Positions 33,421 through 41,115 of a stretch of 64,000 nt of DNA are shown piece after piece. The notes beneath the pieces were generated by a model. It was not told where the DNA came from and made no database searches. It saw nothing but the letters and a program-made list of their open reading frames with translations. The DNA lies in the NCBI GenBank assembly GCA_964417895.1, contig CAYQJS010000024.1, positions 1 to 64,000 on the forward strand, given 5' to 3'. Position numbers and translations under genes: made by a program. This stretch comes from CAYQJS01 sp964417895 (GTDB lineage: Bacteria; Chloroflexota; UBA6077; SHYK01). Within the stretch, counting starts at the first letter, position 1; the number at the start of each line of letters is the position of its first letter.

Positions 33421-35027
33421 CCCTCGCGAGCGTACGTCCCCGAGCCGATCTCCTCAGACGACCCCGAACCACAATCGTCCTGTCTGCCCTGGCCATAGAG
33501 GCGGCCTGGCTATGCTTCTGGCCGGGGGTCTACCTTTCGGACTCCGCCCAGGCCCCCTCTCGCCTGGGCGAGGTTGTACTGGGTCGCTATCCCGCGCTGG
33601 GGACGATCCTGTGGACGCTCAAGGCGATCGTGGACGAGCTGTTTCCGGGGGCGCTGTGGAGCGGGGAGGAGGTCGTGGCGTTCCTGTTCCACTGCGTTAT
33701 CGTCGCCTTCGCTGCTTATGCGCTTGCTGCCTGGCGGATTGTTGCGGGTCCGACGATCGGCCTGCGCTGGATCATAGCGCCCCTGCTCATCTTCCAGGTC
33801 ACTCTCGTTCTCATTCCCGCCTCGATGACCACAGACATCTTCAACTACGCGCTCTACGGCGAGATGCCCGTTCTGTACGGCGCGAACCCCTTCGTGAGCA
33901 CACCGGCCGAGTTCCCGCAGAGCCCCCTTTATTACCTTATTCCTCTGTACTGGCATGATGCTCCATCGGTCTACGGGCCACTCTGGGTGGCGATCTCCAC
34001 CGGAGTGGCGAGCATTTCCCGCTCGTTGCCGTTAGCCGATGAGCTGCTGTTTTACCGCGTCATCGCCAATGTCGCTCACCTTGGCAATACCATTCTGGTG
34101 TGGGCCCTGGCGCAGCGAATCGGGCCAGACCGAGCGCCTTCGGCGGCGCTCGCCTACGGCTGGAACCCGCTGGCCCTCCTCGAGTTCGCATTCAACGCCC
34201 ACAACGACGTTCTCATGCTCACGTTCGTACTCGCGGCCTTCCTGGCGGCCACGCGCCGGCGGATCCTCACGGCGGCTTTTCTCATCGGCTGCTCCGTCGC
34301 CACCAAGTACACAACGGTGTTGGTAGCTCCGGTGGTCCTGGTCTGGGGAGCATTTCGCGTTGCGGCAACTCGACCGCAGCGGGGCGCCCGGCTCAAAACG
34401 TTCGCCTTGGCAGGGTTCCTGGTCGCCGTCGTGCCAGTCGTGTTCTACGCGCCCTGGTTCGAGGGAGTTCGCACTTTTGGTCCCGTCCTCCACTGGATTT
34501 CGGGGCCTGTTCGAAACAACTTCTGGCCGGAGCCCATGCTCATCGGCCTCGCACAATGGTTAGCGGCGGCTTTTCAGATACCGTATGAACCCGCCTGGGA
34601 GTGGGTCTTCAACGCCAGCAAACTCCTGGCGAAAGTCGGGCTCGCTACCTTCATCGCCATCGAGGCTTTCCGGGCGCGCACGATCGTTGCGGTGCTCGCG
34701 GCCTCTACGCGCGTGACGCTCGTCTTCTTGCTGGTGGTCACGACCTGGGTCATGCCCTGGTACTACGTCTGGCCGCTGGCCATGTGCGCTGCCCTCGGCT
34801 GGACCTCGATGCTCGTCAGGGTGTGCGCAGGGCTGACGCTCACGGCGATGGTGGCGATGTACCAGCGCCAACTGGGCCATGCTCTCGTGGGGGACTGGGC
34901 GGGTTTCCTGGTGCTGCCTATCGCGCTGGCGCTGATTCCAGTCGTGAATCGCCTACGGGCCACCCGTTGGCGGCCCAGCCGCTGGGCGACGGGGTTCCTG
35001 AACTCCGGTGCGGCGCGCCCAGGCTGA
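33417..35027 (+). CDS. Polytopic membrane glycosyltransferase, GT-C/GT87-like
   Basis: 536 residues with 11-13 predicted membrane spans. The first large loop has PASMTTDIFNYALYGEMPVL, with the acidic residue expected of GT-C catalytic sites. YGPLWVAISTGVASI, EFAFNAHNDVLMLTFVLAAF and TTWVMPWYYVWPLA follow. It is related in plan to the gene at 24694-26034. The TTG start overlaps the methyltransferase stop. Donor is probably a polyprenyl-phosphate sugar (inference). It ends just before the gene debris at 35.0-35.6 kb. Confidence 0.75.
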   Translation: MTLASVRPRADLLRRPRTTIVLSALAIEAAWLCFWPGVYLSDSAQAPSRLGEVVLGRYPALGTILWTLKAIVDELFPGALWSGEEVVAFLFHCVIVAFAAYALAAWRIVAGPTIGLRWIIAPLLIFQVTLVLIPASMTTDIFNYALYGEMPVLYGANPFVSTPAEFPQSPLYYLIPLYWHDAPSVYGPLWVAISTGVASISRSLPLADELLFYRVIANVAHLGNTILVWALAQRIGPDRAPSAALAYGWNPLALLEFAFNAHNDVLMLTFVLAAFLAATRRRILTAAFLIGCSVATKYTTVLVAPVVLVWGAFRVAATRPQRGARLKTFALAGFLVAVVPVVFYAPWFEGVRTFGPVLHWISGPVRNNFWPEPMLIGLAQWLAAAFQIPYEPAWEWVFNASKLLAKVGLATFIAIEAFRARTIVAVLAASTRVTLVFLLVVTTWVMPWYYVWPLAMCAALGWTSMLVRVCAGLTLTAMVAMYQRQLGHALVGDWAGFLVLPIALALIPVVNRLRATRWRPSRWATGFLNSGAARPG

Positions 35028-35069
35028 GGCCCCCGGGGAACGCCCGTCCCGATTCGAGCAGCCCGATGC

Positions 35070-35387
35070 GAGCCTACCTGGCTCGACGAGTTCCAGAGCG
35101 GCCTGGCGCCAGGGCCGCACAACCGCTGGCGAGGTGGCAACCGCGGCGCCTACAACAATCCGTCCTTCGACGTCGCTTACGAGAGGTACGTTGGTACGTT
35201 GCCCGAGGTGGAACGGCAGCGCTCGCTGGTAGACGTGATCAAGATTGCCTCGGAGGATCTCACGTACCTGCCACTCTATTACCAGGTGGACGTGCACGCG
35301 ATTCGCAGGGGCTTGACGGGCCCTGGGCCGCAGTGGCCCGGCCAGAGCGGCCTCACCTCGAACATCCACGAGTGGTACTGGGAGTAG
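35070..35387 (+). pseudogene. C-terminal remnant of a peptide ABC-transporter substrate-binding protein
   Basis: The frame encodes PTWLDEFQSGLAPGPHNRW, GAYNNPSFDVAYERYVGTLP, EDLTYLPLYYQVDVHAIR and a final NIHEWYWE stop. This is the typical last ~100 residues of SBP_bac_5 proteins, with no N-terminal part: upstream is the stop of the glycosyltransferase at 35027. It is therefore a truncated relic. A short internal ORF start (35199) is not expected to be functional. Confidence 0.7.
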
Positions 35388-35491
35388 GGCCAGCATCCAT
35401 ATGGCGTAGCGTTTAACCGAAACTGAAGGCAGCACCGCGCGGTAGGCCACTGCGCTTAAGGTGGCGCACCTGTTCTCGGGACAGAGGCAAT

Positions 35492-35587
35492 ATGAGCCGC
35501 CTAACATTGGCCGCCCACCTTTTCGACGAGTTCTTCAATCCCAAGCCGGCTTACAACGCGCTAGCCGATTTGCTAATGACGCGCTGA
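35492..35587 (+). pseudogene. Possible C-terminal remnant of a GH10 xylanase-like protein
   Basis: A 31-residue frame ends in LFDEFFNPKPAYNALADLL. It resembles the last helix region of GH10 endoxylanases (pattern LFD...PKPAY.A). No other part of such a gene is present, and the identification from so short a piece is tentative. The surrounding spacer 35388-35639 shows nothing else. Confidence 0.35.
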
Positions 35588-35639
35588 ACCGGCCCCTCAT
35601 TTGGAAGATCCACGGGCGTATTGGGAGTCGGCGTAGTCC

Positions 35640-36017
35640 TTACCTGAGCCGCCCGAGCGCCATAGCCGGGAGAGGGCTTATCGGAAAAAGCCGCTCGTTC
35701 ACCGGATCCACGGCCAACGCGAACCCCTCGAGAGTGTAGGCCCCGAGCAGAGCGTCGGAGCCGCGGTTTCCGAAGATCACGATCGTGACGTGTCTTCTGC
35801 CCTGATAGCGGACCCACGTAAGGGCGACATCGCGCTTGACGATTTGCCCGTCTGCCAGCTTGAAGTCTTGAGGCTCCTCGTGAGGAACCCCGAGGCGGTC
35901 CAAGACGTCTTCGGGCACCCACGTGTAGAAGGATCCTGAGTCGGCAAGAGCCTGGACGGTTTCCCAGCGATCACTCTGGGGGTTCCCGAGGTCAATGGCC
36001 ACCTTGAACGTGCCCAT
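35640..36017 (-). CDS. Retropepsin-like aspartic protease family protein
   Basis: 125 residues from the ATG at 36017 (MGTFKVAIDLGNPQSDR). The clan AA motif is ALADSGSFYTWVPEDVLDRL, with D-S-G in place of the usual D-T-G/D-S-G catalytic triad. GSDALLGAYTLEGFALAVDP corresponds to the second conserved hydrophobic-hydrophobic-Gly motif. The protein would be active as a homodimer if active at all. An in-frame upstream ATG (36125) would add 36 residues of unlikely sequence. Located 14 bases after the transketolase-half gene on the same strand. Confidence 0.72.
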   Translation of the reverse strand: MGTFKVAIDLGNPQSDRWETVQALADSGSFYTWVPEDVLDRLGVPHEEPQDFKLADGQIVKRDVALTWVRYQGRRHVTIVIFGNRGSDALLGAYTLEGFALAVDPVNERLFPISPLPAMALGRLR

Positions 36018-36139
36018 CCCGCGCTTTCTACCCTTCGATATCTTCGCCGGGACTGCCTCGACCGCCTCATCAGGCGGACCGACGCTGAACCTCGTCCCAT
36101 CGAGCCTGACCTTGGAACCCAGCAAGTTCGTTCCCTCCT

Positions 36140-36994
36140 CTAGCCGCCCCTTCGATGCGCCGCCTCAAGTTCGGCGAGCGCCTGAGCCAGTTGCTCTTTC
36201 GTGGGCGCCTTCCCGTGCCACTCGGGGTTGTGCTCCATGAAAGACACGCCCTTACCCTTCACCGTGCGGCACACGATCATCGTGGGGCACCCGCTGGTCG
36301 CTTCGGCCGAGTCGAGCGCGTCGACGATGGCGCCCACGTCGTGGCCGTTTACGTCCAGGACGTTCCAGCCGAAGGCGCGCCACTTATCCACGATCGGCTC
36401 GGTCACCAGGATCTCATCCACAAAGCTGTCGTTCTGGATGCGATTCACATCGACGATGCCCGTGAGGTTGTCCAGCTTGTGGTGCGCCGCGAACAGGGCG
36501 GCTTCCCACACCTGGCCTTCGTTCATCTCGCCATCGCCGATCAGCACGTACACGCGGTAGCTCGCCCCTTCCATTTTGCCGGCGAGCGCGACGCCCTGGG
36601 CGAAGGAGAAACCCTGCCCCAGGGAACCGGTGGAGACTTCGACTCCCGGCGTCGTGGTCTGATCGGGATGCCCCTGAAGATGACTTCCTAACTTGCGCAG
36701 GCGGACCAGGTCGTCGTGCGGAAAGTAGCCCGCCCGTGCTAGCGCCGCGTACAGGACGGGCGCGGCGTGTCCTTTGCTGAGGATGAAACGATCCCGGTCC
36801 GGCCAGGCAGGATCATCAGAGGCGTAGCGGAGCTTGTAGAAGAACAGGGCTGCGACGATCTCGGCAGCCGACAGCGAGCCGCCGGGGTGTCCGGAGCCAG
36901 CGGCAGTCACCATCTCCAGCACGTCCCGGCGCAGGCAGTGGGCGTGCTCCTGCAGGTCCCAGAGAAGCTGCTCTCGGCTCAACGTCACAATCAC
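36140..36994 (-). CDS. Transketolase, N-terminal (TPP-binding) subunit
   Basis: 284 residues, the N-terminal half of a split transketolase. Landmarks are VTAAGSGHPGGSLSAAEIVA, FILSKGHAAPVLYAALA, GSLGQGFSFAQGVALA and the TPP/Mg2+ site VLIGDGEMNEGQVWEAALFA with NRIQND. The C-terminal (pyrimidine-binding) subunit normally follows directly; here a retropepsin-like gene is next instead. The partner must be elsewhere or lost. The GTG at 36994 is used; a second in-frame GTG (36988) is equally possible. Confidence 0.92.
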   Translation of the reverse strand: MIVTLSREQLLWDLQEHAHCLRRDVLEMVTAAGSGHPGGSLSAAEIVAALFFYKLRYASDDPAWPDRDRFILSKGHAAPVLYAALARAGYFPHDDLVRLRKLGSHLQGHPDQTTTPGVEVSTGSLGQGFSFAQGVALAGKMEGASYRVYVLIGDGEMNEGQVWEAALFAAHHKLDNLTGIVDVNRIQNDSFVDEILVTEPIVDKWRAFGWNVLDVNGHDVGAIVDALDSAEATSGCPTMIVCRTVKGKGVSFMEHNPEWHGKAPTKEQLAQALAELEAAHRRGG

Positions 36995-37182
36995 CTGGCC
37001 ACTCCGGCTGTCCTCTTGGACGAGACGAAGAACCCCAATGCTCTGCGGATGTGGTTCTTCGCCGCGCGGTTTCGGATGATACGAGGGCTGGGGAGTCCCC
37101 GGATTATAGCAACGCCGGGTCGCGGGACATGCGTCTCACCTCTTCCGCGTTCGGCCCCGGTGCCTCGACTACAATTGGGCTC

Positions 37183-37398
37183 GTGCTCTATTCGACAATT
37201 CTGTTCGATGTCGGCGAGACCCTCGTCCACGTCCCCGAGCGTGTTTTGCATGTCGGCGACATGCTGCGCGAGGACGTGGAGGGGGCTGCCCAAGTCGGCA
37301 TACGCACGGTTCTTATCGACCGGGGAAATCCGCCCTCCACGGACTACTCTCCACAGATCGCGTCGCTTGACGGGCTGGCCTCACTCCTGATGGCATGA
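37183..37398 (+). pseudogene. HAD-family hydrolase with large internal deletion
   Basis: The first 16 residues (VLYSTILFDVGETLVHVPE) are a HAD motif I region. They are joined directly to RVLHVGDMLREDVEGAAQVG, the motif IV region near the C-terminus. The cap domain and motifs II and III (about 130-150 residues) are missing with the frame kept. The start GTG and the C-terminus look intact. It is probably a deletion relic. An assembly collapse is possible but would need a repeat, and none is seen. Confidence 0.7.
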
Positions 37399-37640
37399 GC
37401 TCAACGGGGGGTGAGCGGGAGTCCCATAGGCGCGGTCGTCGGCGCTGGTGGCTCTTCATCCTGATCGTGGTTGGACTCATCGCGGCCAGTGCGCTTCTCT
37501 CCCACGACCATCGGCTCATGGACGGCCCGGGGCCGCCGACCCCGCTAGGGTCGGACGTACGCCTCTTTGAGTCCGGCCCTCGGGGATCGACCTGGCGCGG
37601 GCCCACAGACCCCGACGTTCACGGTGCGGCGCGTGCGTGA
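37395..37640 (+). CDS. Small single-span membrane protein, hypothetical
   Basis: 81 residues. A basic N-terminus (HRRGRRRWW) is followed by one hydrophobic helix (LFILIVVGLIAASALL) and a Pro/Gly-rich tail. The ATG overlaps the stop of the HAD relic (ATGA). The last codons read through a gacgttca-type duplication (37613-37650). It could be a real small anchor protein or a by-product; no family recognised. Confidence 0.4.
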   Translation: MSSTGGERESHRRGRRRWWLFILIVVGLIAASALLSHDHRLMDGPGPPTPLGSDVRLFESGPRGSTWRGPTDPDVHGAARA

Positions 37641-37659
37641 TCCCGACGTTCAGGGGCCG

Positions 37660-38913
37660 TCAGACACCTTCGCGGACAGGAACCGGCCCGGCGGCCCCAG
37701 CATTCGCGAGCAATCGATCGGGCACGAGCATGATGATCACGTTCCCCACTAGGATCGTGGCGGCGATGAAATAGAACGTCGCCATGAGTCCATAGCTGTC
37801 GGCCAGCACGCCTCCCACCGCGGGTGACACCGCAGCGAAGAGCGACTGCGAGCCAAACATTAGCCCCACCGCGGTCCCGCCCATCTCCTTCGGAACCATG
37901 TCCATAGTCCACGCCTGCATAACGGGTCGAAGCGCGAACAGGAAGAAGCCGATGAGGGCCATGGCAGCGACGAACAGCCACATGAAATCGATACCCGGCA
38001 GCGAGATGAGGGTGAGATTAGCGAAGAGGACGACGACGACGCTCACCGCTAGCATGCCGCCCACCACAAACGGCTTCCGACCAAAACGATCCGACAGGCG
38101 GCCAGATGCGGGAGACGCGACGAGCCCGCCGGCCTGGACGATCGCCAGATAGGTGCCGATCAGGGCAGGGCTCATGCCCAGACCTGCCAGATAGAAGGGG
38201 ATGAAGGTGCTGAGGCCGTTCTGGGTCATGGCCCGGATCCCGCCGACGATCGACAGGAGGATCACGGCGCTGTTCCGCGCCAGCGCTTTTACTCCTTCCC
38301 AGTAGCGGCCGACGCTCATCCGCTCAGTGGTTGTATCCCTGGCGGACTCGCCCCGCACCCAGAGAAAGAAAAGGCCCGCAAGCAACAGCCCAGGGACGAG
38401 GTTCGCCACAAAAACGTCTGTGTAAGCCATTGAGACGAGAAGGAAGCCGACTGCCAGCGGGCCGAGGAGGTCGCCAAGGTTGGCCCCGAGGGCATGGATC
38501 GACAGCACCCAGCCGCGTCGCGTTGGGTAGCGGGCGGAGAGATCTGAAATGGCAGCTGGGTGCCACAGGTTGTTCCCGATCCCCATGAGCGCGGAGCACA
38601 CGAGGATCAGCGTGTAGTTGCTCGTCAGGCCCAGGAAGAAGTAAGGGACGCAGCACCAGGCGAGCGAGAGCGCCATCAGAAGGCCGCGGCGCCCCACCAT
38701 GTCGACGATGGCGCCCCCGGGCAGGTTCACGAGGGCAAGCGTGACCGAGCGGATGGTGATGAGCAGCCCCACCTGCGTGTAGGAGAGGCCGATTTGCCCC
38801 GCCAGGACCGGCAGTATCAGGAAGAAGCTAGAAGGGTACCAGTGGGTCAGGGCGTGGCCGAGGGTGATGACGTACAGAGGCAAATCGCCCTGCGTCGCGG
38901 GGCGGCTGGACAA
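37660..38913 (-). CDS. Major facilitator superfamily transporter
   Basis: 417 residues, 12 membrane segments. The MFS motif A-like loop NLPGGAIVDMVGRRGLLMAL follows TM2, and its second-half equivalent is SGRLSDRFGRKPFVVGGML. The start HALTHWYPSSFFLILPVLAG resembles the fosmidomycin-resistance (FSR) type. The TTG start has GGAGG 7 bases upstream. It is the last gene of the reverse-strand operon with aldolase, methyltransferase, UbiD, bicupin and MetE-like genes, so it probably imports the substrate or exports a product of that pathway (inference). Confidence 0.88.
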   Translation of the reverse strand: MSSRPATQGDLPLYVITLGHALTHWYPSSFFLILPVLAGQIGLSYTQVGLLITIRSVTLALVNLPGGAIVDMVGRRGLLMALSLAWCCVPYFFLGLTSNYTLILVCSALMGIGNNLWHPAAISDLSARYPTRRGWVLSIHALGANLGDLLGPLAVGFLLVSMAYTDVFVANLVPGLLLAGLFFLWVRGESARDTTTERMSVGRYWEGVKALARNSAVILLSIVGGIRAMTQNGLSTFIPFYLAGLGMSPALIGTYLAIVQAGGLVASPASGRLSDRFGRKPFVVGGMLAVSVVVVLFANLTLISLPGIDFMWLFVAAMALIGFFLFALRPVMQAWTMDMVPKEMGGTAVGLMFGSQSLFAAVSPAVGGVLADSYGLMATFYFIAATILVGNVIIMLVPDRLLANAGAAGPVPVREGV

Positions 38914-39013
38914 CAGGAATCCTCCAAGGCGCGGGATTCTAGCGGATCGCGGATTGCGGAAATGGGGAACGAGACCCCTCTCACGCCAGGCCGTTTCCAG
39001 AAGGCGATATCCC

Positions 39014-40102
39014 TCAGGCCAGCTCCGCGCGCACCACGTTCGTCCCGTCCACCAGCGCCATCAACTTCGCGAACGCTACGTCGCGCCGGAGATACTTCAT
39101 GCCGCAGTCCGTGGCGAGCACGAGGCGGTCCGGCCTGACGAACCGCAACGCCGTTCGAACCCGGCCGGCTACGACTTCGGGCGTCTCAATGGTCGCGTCC
39201 ACGATATCGATGACGCCCAGGATGATGATCTTGTCGGGAAGCTCGCGCAGTCGTGCCGGGTCCAGCCTGAGCTGCGCGGCTTCGATGGATATCTGCTGCA
39301 CTACGCAGTTGTTGAGCTCGGCCAAGAACGGGTAGGCCGTCGGCCGCTCCGCCACGATGTGCCCGTACCCGAAGCAGGTATGCAGGGCCGTCGTTACGCC
39401 TACTCCCACTAGGGCGCGATCGATGGCCTCGACCGCGTACAGGCGCGCCTCGTCAGGCCAAGCCTGGAGCAAGGGCTCATCGATCTGGACGACGTCCGCC
39501 CCAACGGCCTCCAGGTCTTTGATCTCCTCGTTCACCGCGGTGGCGAGATCGAGGGCCAGACTCCGCATGTCCGGGTACCACTCGTTCTGCATCTGGTGCG
39601 CCATGGTGAATGGCCCCGGCACCGTGATCTTGATGGGCCGCTCCGTGCGCCCCCGCATGAATTCCACGTCGCGGACCTGGACGGGCGCGCCGCGTCGGAT
39701 TGCCCCGACGACCCGCGGCACCAGATTCGGGCGACCGGTGCGGCTGGGCGTCACCCCCGGGTTGTCCAGGTCCAGCCCTTCCAGAGCATTCGAAAAGCGA
39801 TTCGCGTAGCTCTCCCGGCGCATCTCGCCGTCGGTGACGATGTCGATGCCCGTGCGCTCTTGCAGGTAAATTGCCAGTAGGGTGGCGTCATCCTGGGCCT
39901 CGTCGAGATACGGTTGTGGCACCCGCCACAGCTCGCGCATGCGCATGCGGGGTGGGGAGATGCTGTTCAGACGGTCTCTATCGATGAGCCAGTCCGGCTG
40001 GGGGAGGCTGCCCACGATACTGGTGGCGAGCAGCGGAGGGACACGACGACGCGGGGACGCGGCGGCGGGACTCTTCGCCGCGTCCCCGCGTCGCTCCGTC
40101 AC
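39014..40102 (-). CDS. MetE C-terminal-like (cobalamin-independent methionine synthase family) protein
   Basis: 362 residues, a single catalytic-type barrel. TSIVGSLPQPDWL is near the N-terminus. DIVTDGEMRRESYANRFSNA, ADVVQIDEPLLQAWPDEA, the zinc ligands in ALHTCFGYGH and a Cys in LATDCGMKYLRR follow. No N-terminal MetE domain is present, so it is not a full methionine synthase. Stand-alone forms often act in methyl transfer or C-S/C-C chemistry in catabolic clusters. The first 20 codons contain a perfect 18-bp inverted repeat (40047-40093), so the start is uncertain. It lies 12 bases after the bicupin gene. Confidence 0.82.
   Translation of the reverse strand: MTERRGDAAKSPAAASPRRRVPPLLATSIVGSLPQPDWLIDRDRLNSISPPRMRMRELWRVPQPYLDEAQDDATLLAIYLQERTGIDIVTDGEMRRESYANRFSNALEGLDLDNPGVTPSRTGRPNLVPRVVGAIRRGAPVQVRDVEFMRGRTERPIKITVPGPFTMAHQMQNEWYPDMRSLALDLATAVNEEIKDLEAVGADVVQIDEPLLQAWPDEARLYAVEAIDRALVGVGVTTALHTCFGYGHIVAERPTAYPFLAELNNCVVQQISIEAAQLRLDPARLRELPDKIIILGVIDIVDATIETPEVVAGRVRTALRFVRPDRLVLATDCGMKYLRRDVAFAKLMALVDGTNVVRAELA
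40047..40093. repeat. Perfect 18-bp inverted repeat near the MetE-like start
   Basis: cgacgcggggacgcggcg (40047-40064) and its exact complement (40076-40093) flank an 11-base loop. It lies between the bicupin stop and the MetE-like barrel, inside the predicted first codons. It could be an attenuator or RNA-processing hairpin, or an intergenic element that extends the frame. Confidence 0.85.
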
Positions 40103-40114
40103 AATGTCCCCCCG

Positions 40115-41107
40115 TCAGGCCTCTCTTTCCCGAATGCGCTCGATGTTGCCGGCCTCGATGGGATTCCCCTGAGCGTCGAGGATGCGCCGCGGGCCGTAGC
40201 CCGCCGGCCAGATGTCCTGCCACCAGTAGCGAATCCCGAACCCGATGCGGAGCTGCCAGTAGCTGCCATCGCTGTTGTTGTAGTGCTCATGCTCCAGCAT
40301 GAACGGCGGCACGTGGAGCACGTCGCCGGCCTGCCAGGGCTCCTCGTGCCCCTCCATCTCCGACATGCCGCGACCGTCCCACGCATAGACGACGGCCTCG
40401 AGGTGCTTATGGCGTCCGCTGTGCGTGCCGGCGGGCTCCTCCCACAGGTTCGTCACGGCCACACTGATCGCCTTGAAGCCGTTCTCGGGTGCCACCAGGT
40501 ACTTGATGTAGTGATGCTGGTTGCGCGACGCCGGGTTCTGGTTGTGCCCTGGGAACTCCTCATCCGCCGGTGCATCCTCCAGATGGATGATGGCGCGTGG
40601 GCCGTCCCGGTAGTACTGGGACTCCTGGGCGGGGAACTTTGCCAGCCGCGCGGCATCGTTCGGCCCGCAGTCCTCGATCTGTTCCAGCTTGGCTAGATTC
40701 ATGAACCGCTCGAGGTCGAAGCACATCCCAGAAAGGTACAGGGCAGGCGTCTGGCCCGTATTGAAGTGCTGGTGCACAGCGCGATAGGGGATCTGAATCG
40801 TGCTGCCCTTGTGCCAGTCGAAGCGCTGACCGTCGATGACGCTGAAGCCCTCCCCCTCGAGGATGTGCATCGACTCTTCGCCGTGGGCGTGCTTACCCGT
40901 ATGCCAGCCAACGGGAATCTCAGCCTTCAGAACATTGCCGCCCATCGTCGCGAAGCCAAGCTCACTGGAGATCATGAGCTTGACCTTCGCGTCCTGGCGC
41001 GTCGTCACCCAGGGAATCTCAGCGTCCCGGGCGACGTGCCTTGCCCGCCGAAAGCCCTCCTGGATCTGTGCGTCGGCTGCGAGCCAGTCGTCGTAAAACG
41101 TGCCCAT
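40115..41107 (-). CDS. Bicupin protein, gentisate-dioxygenase-like
   Basis: 330 residues with two cupin domains. The first has GWHTGKHAHGEESMHILEGE and IPYRAVHQHF, the second GTHSGRHKHLEAVVYAWDG and PPFMLEHEHYN. Each offers a 3-His/1-Glu-type metal site, as in ring-cleaving gentisate/1-hydroxy-2-naphthoate dioxygenases and related enzymes. ATG 41107 has GGAGGAA upstream; the longer frame is not supported. It is directly downstream of ubiD (8 bases) in the catabolic operon, consistent with oxygenation of a substrate or product of the decarboxylase (inference). Confidence 0.8.
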   Translation of the reverse strand: MGTFYDDWLAADAQIQEGFRRARHVARDAEIPWVTTRQDAKVKLMISSELGFATMGGNVLKAEIPVGWHTGKHAHGEESMHILEGEGFSVIDGQRFDWHKGSTIQIPYRAVHQHFNTGQTPALYLSGMCFDLERFMNLAKLEQIEDCGPNDAARLAKFPAQESQYYRDGPRAIIHLEDAPADEEFPGHNQNPASRNQHHYIKYLVAPENGFKAISVAVTNLWEEPAGTHSGRHKHLEAVVYAWDGRGMSEMEGHEEPWQAGDVLHVPPFMLEHEHYNNSDGSYWQLRIGFGIRYWWQDIWPAGYGPRRILDAQGNPIEAGNIERIREREA

Positions 41108-41115
41108 CGTTCCTC

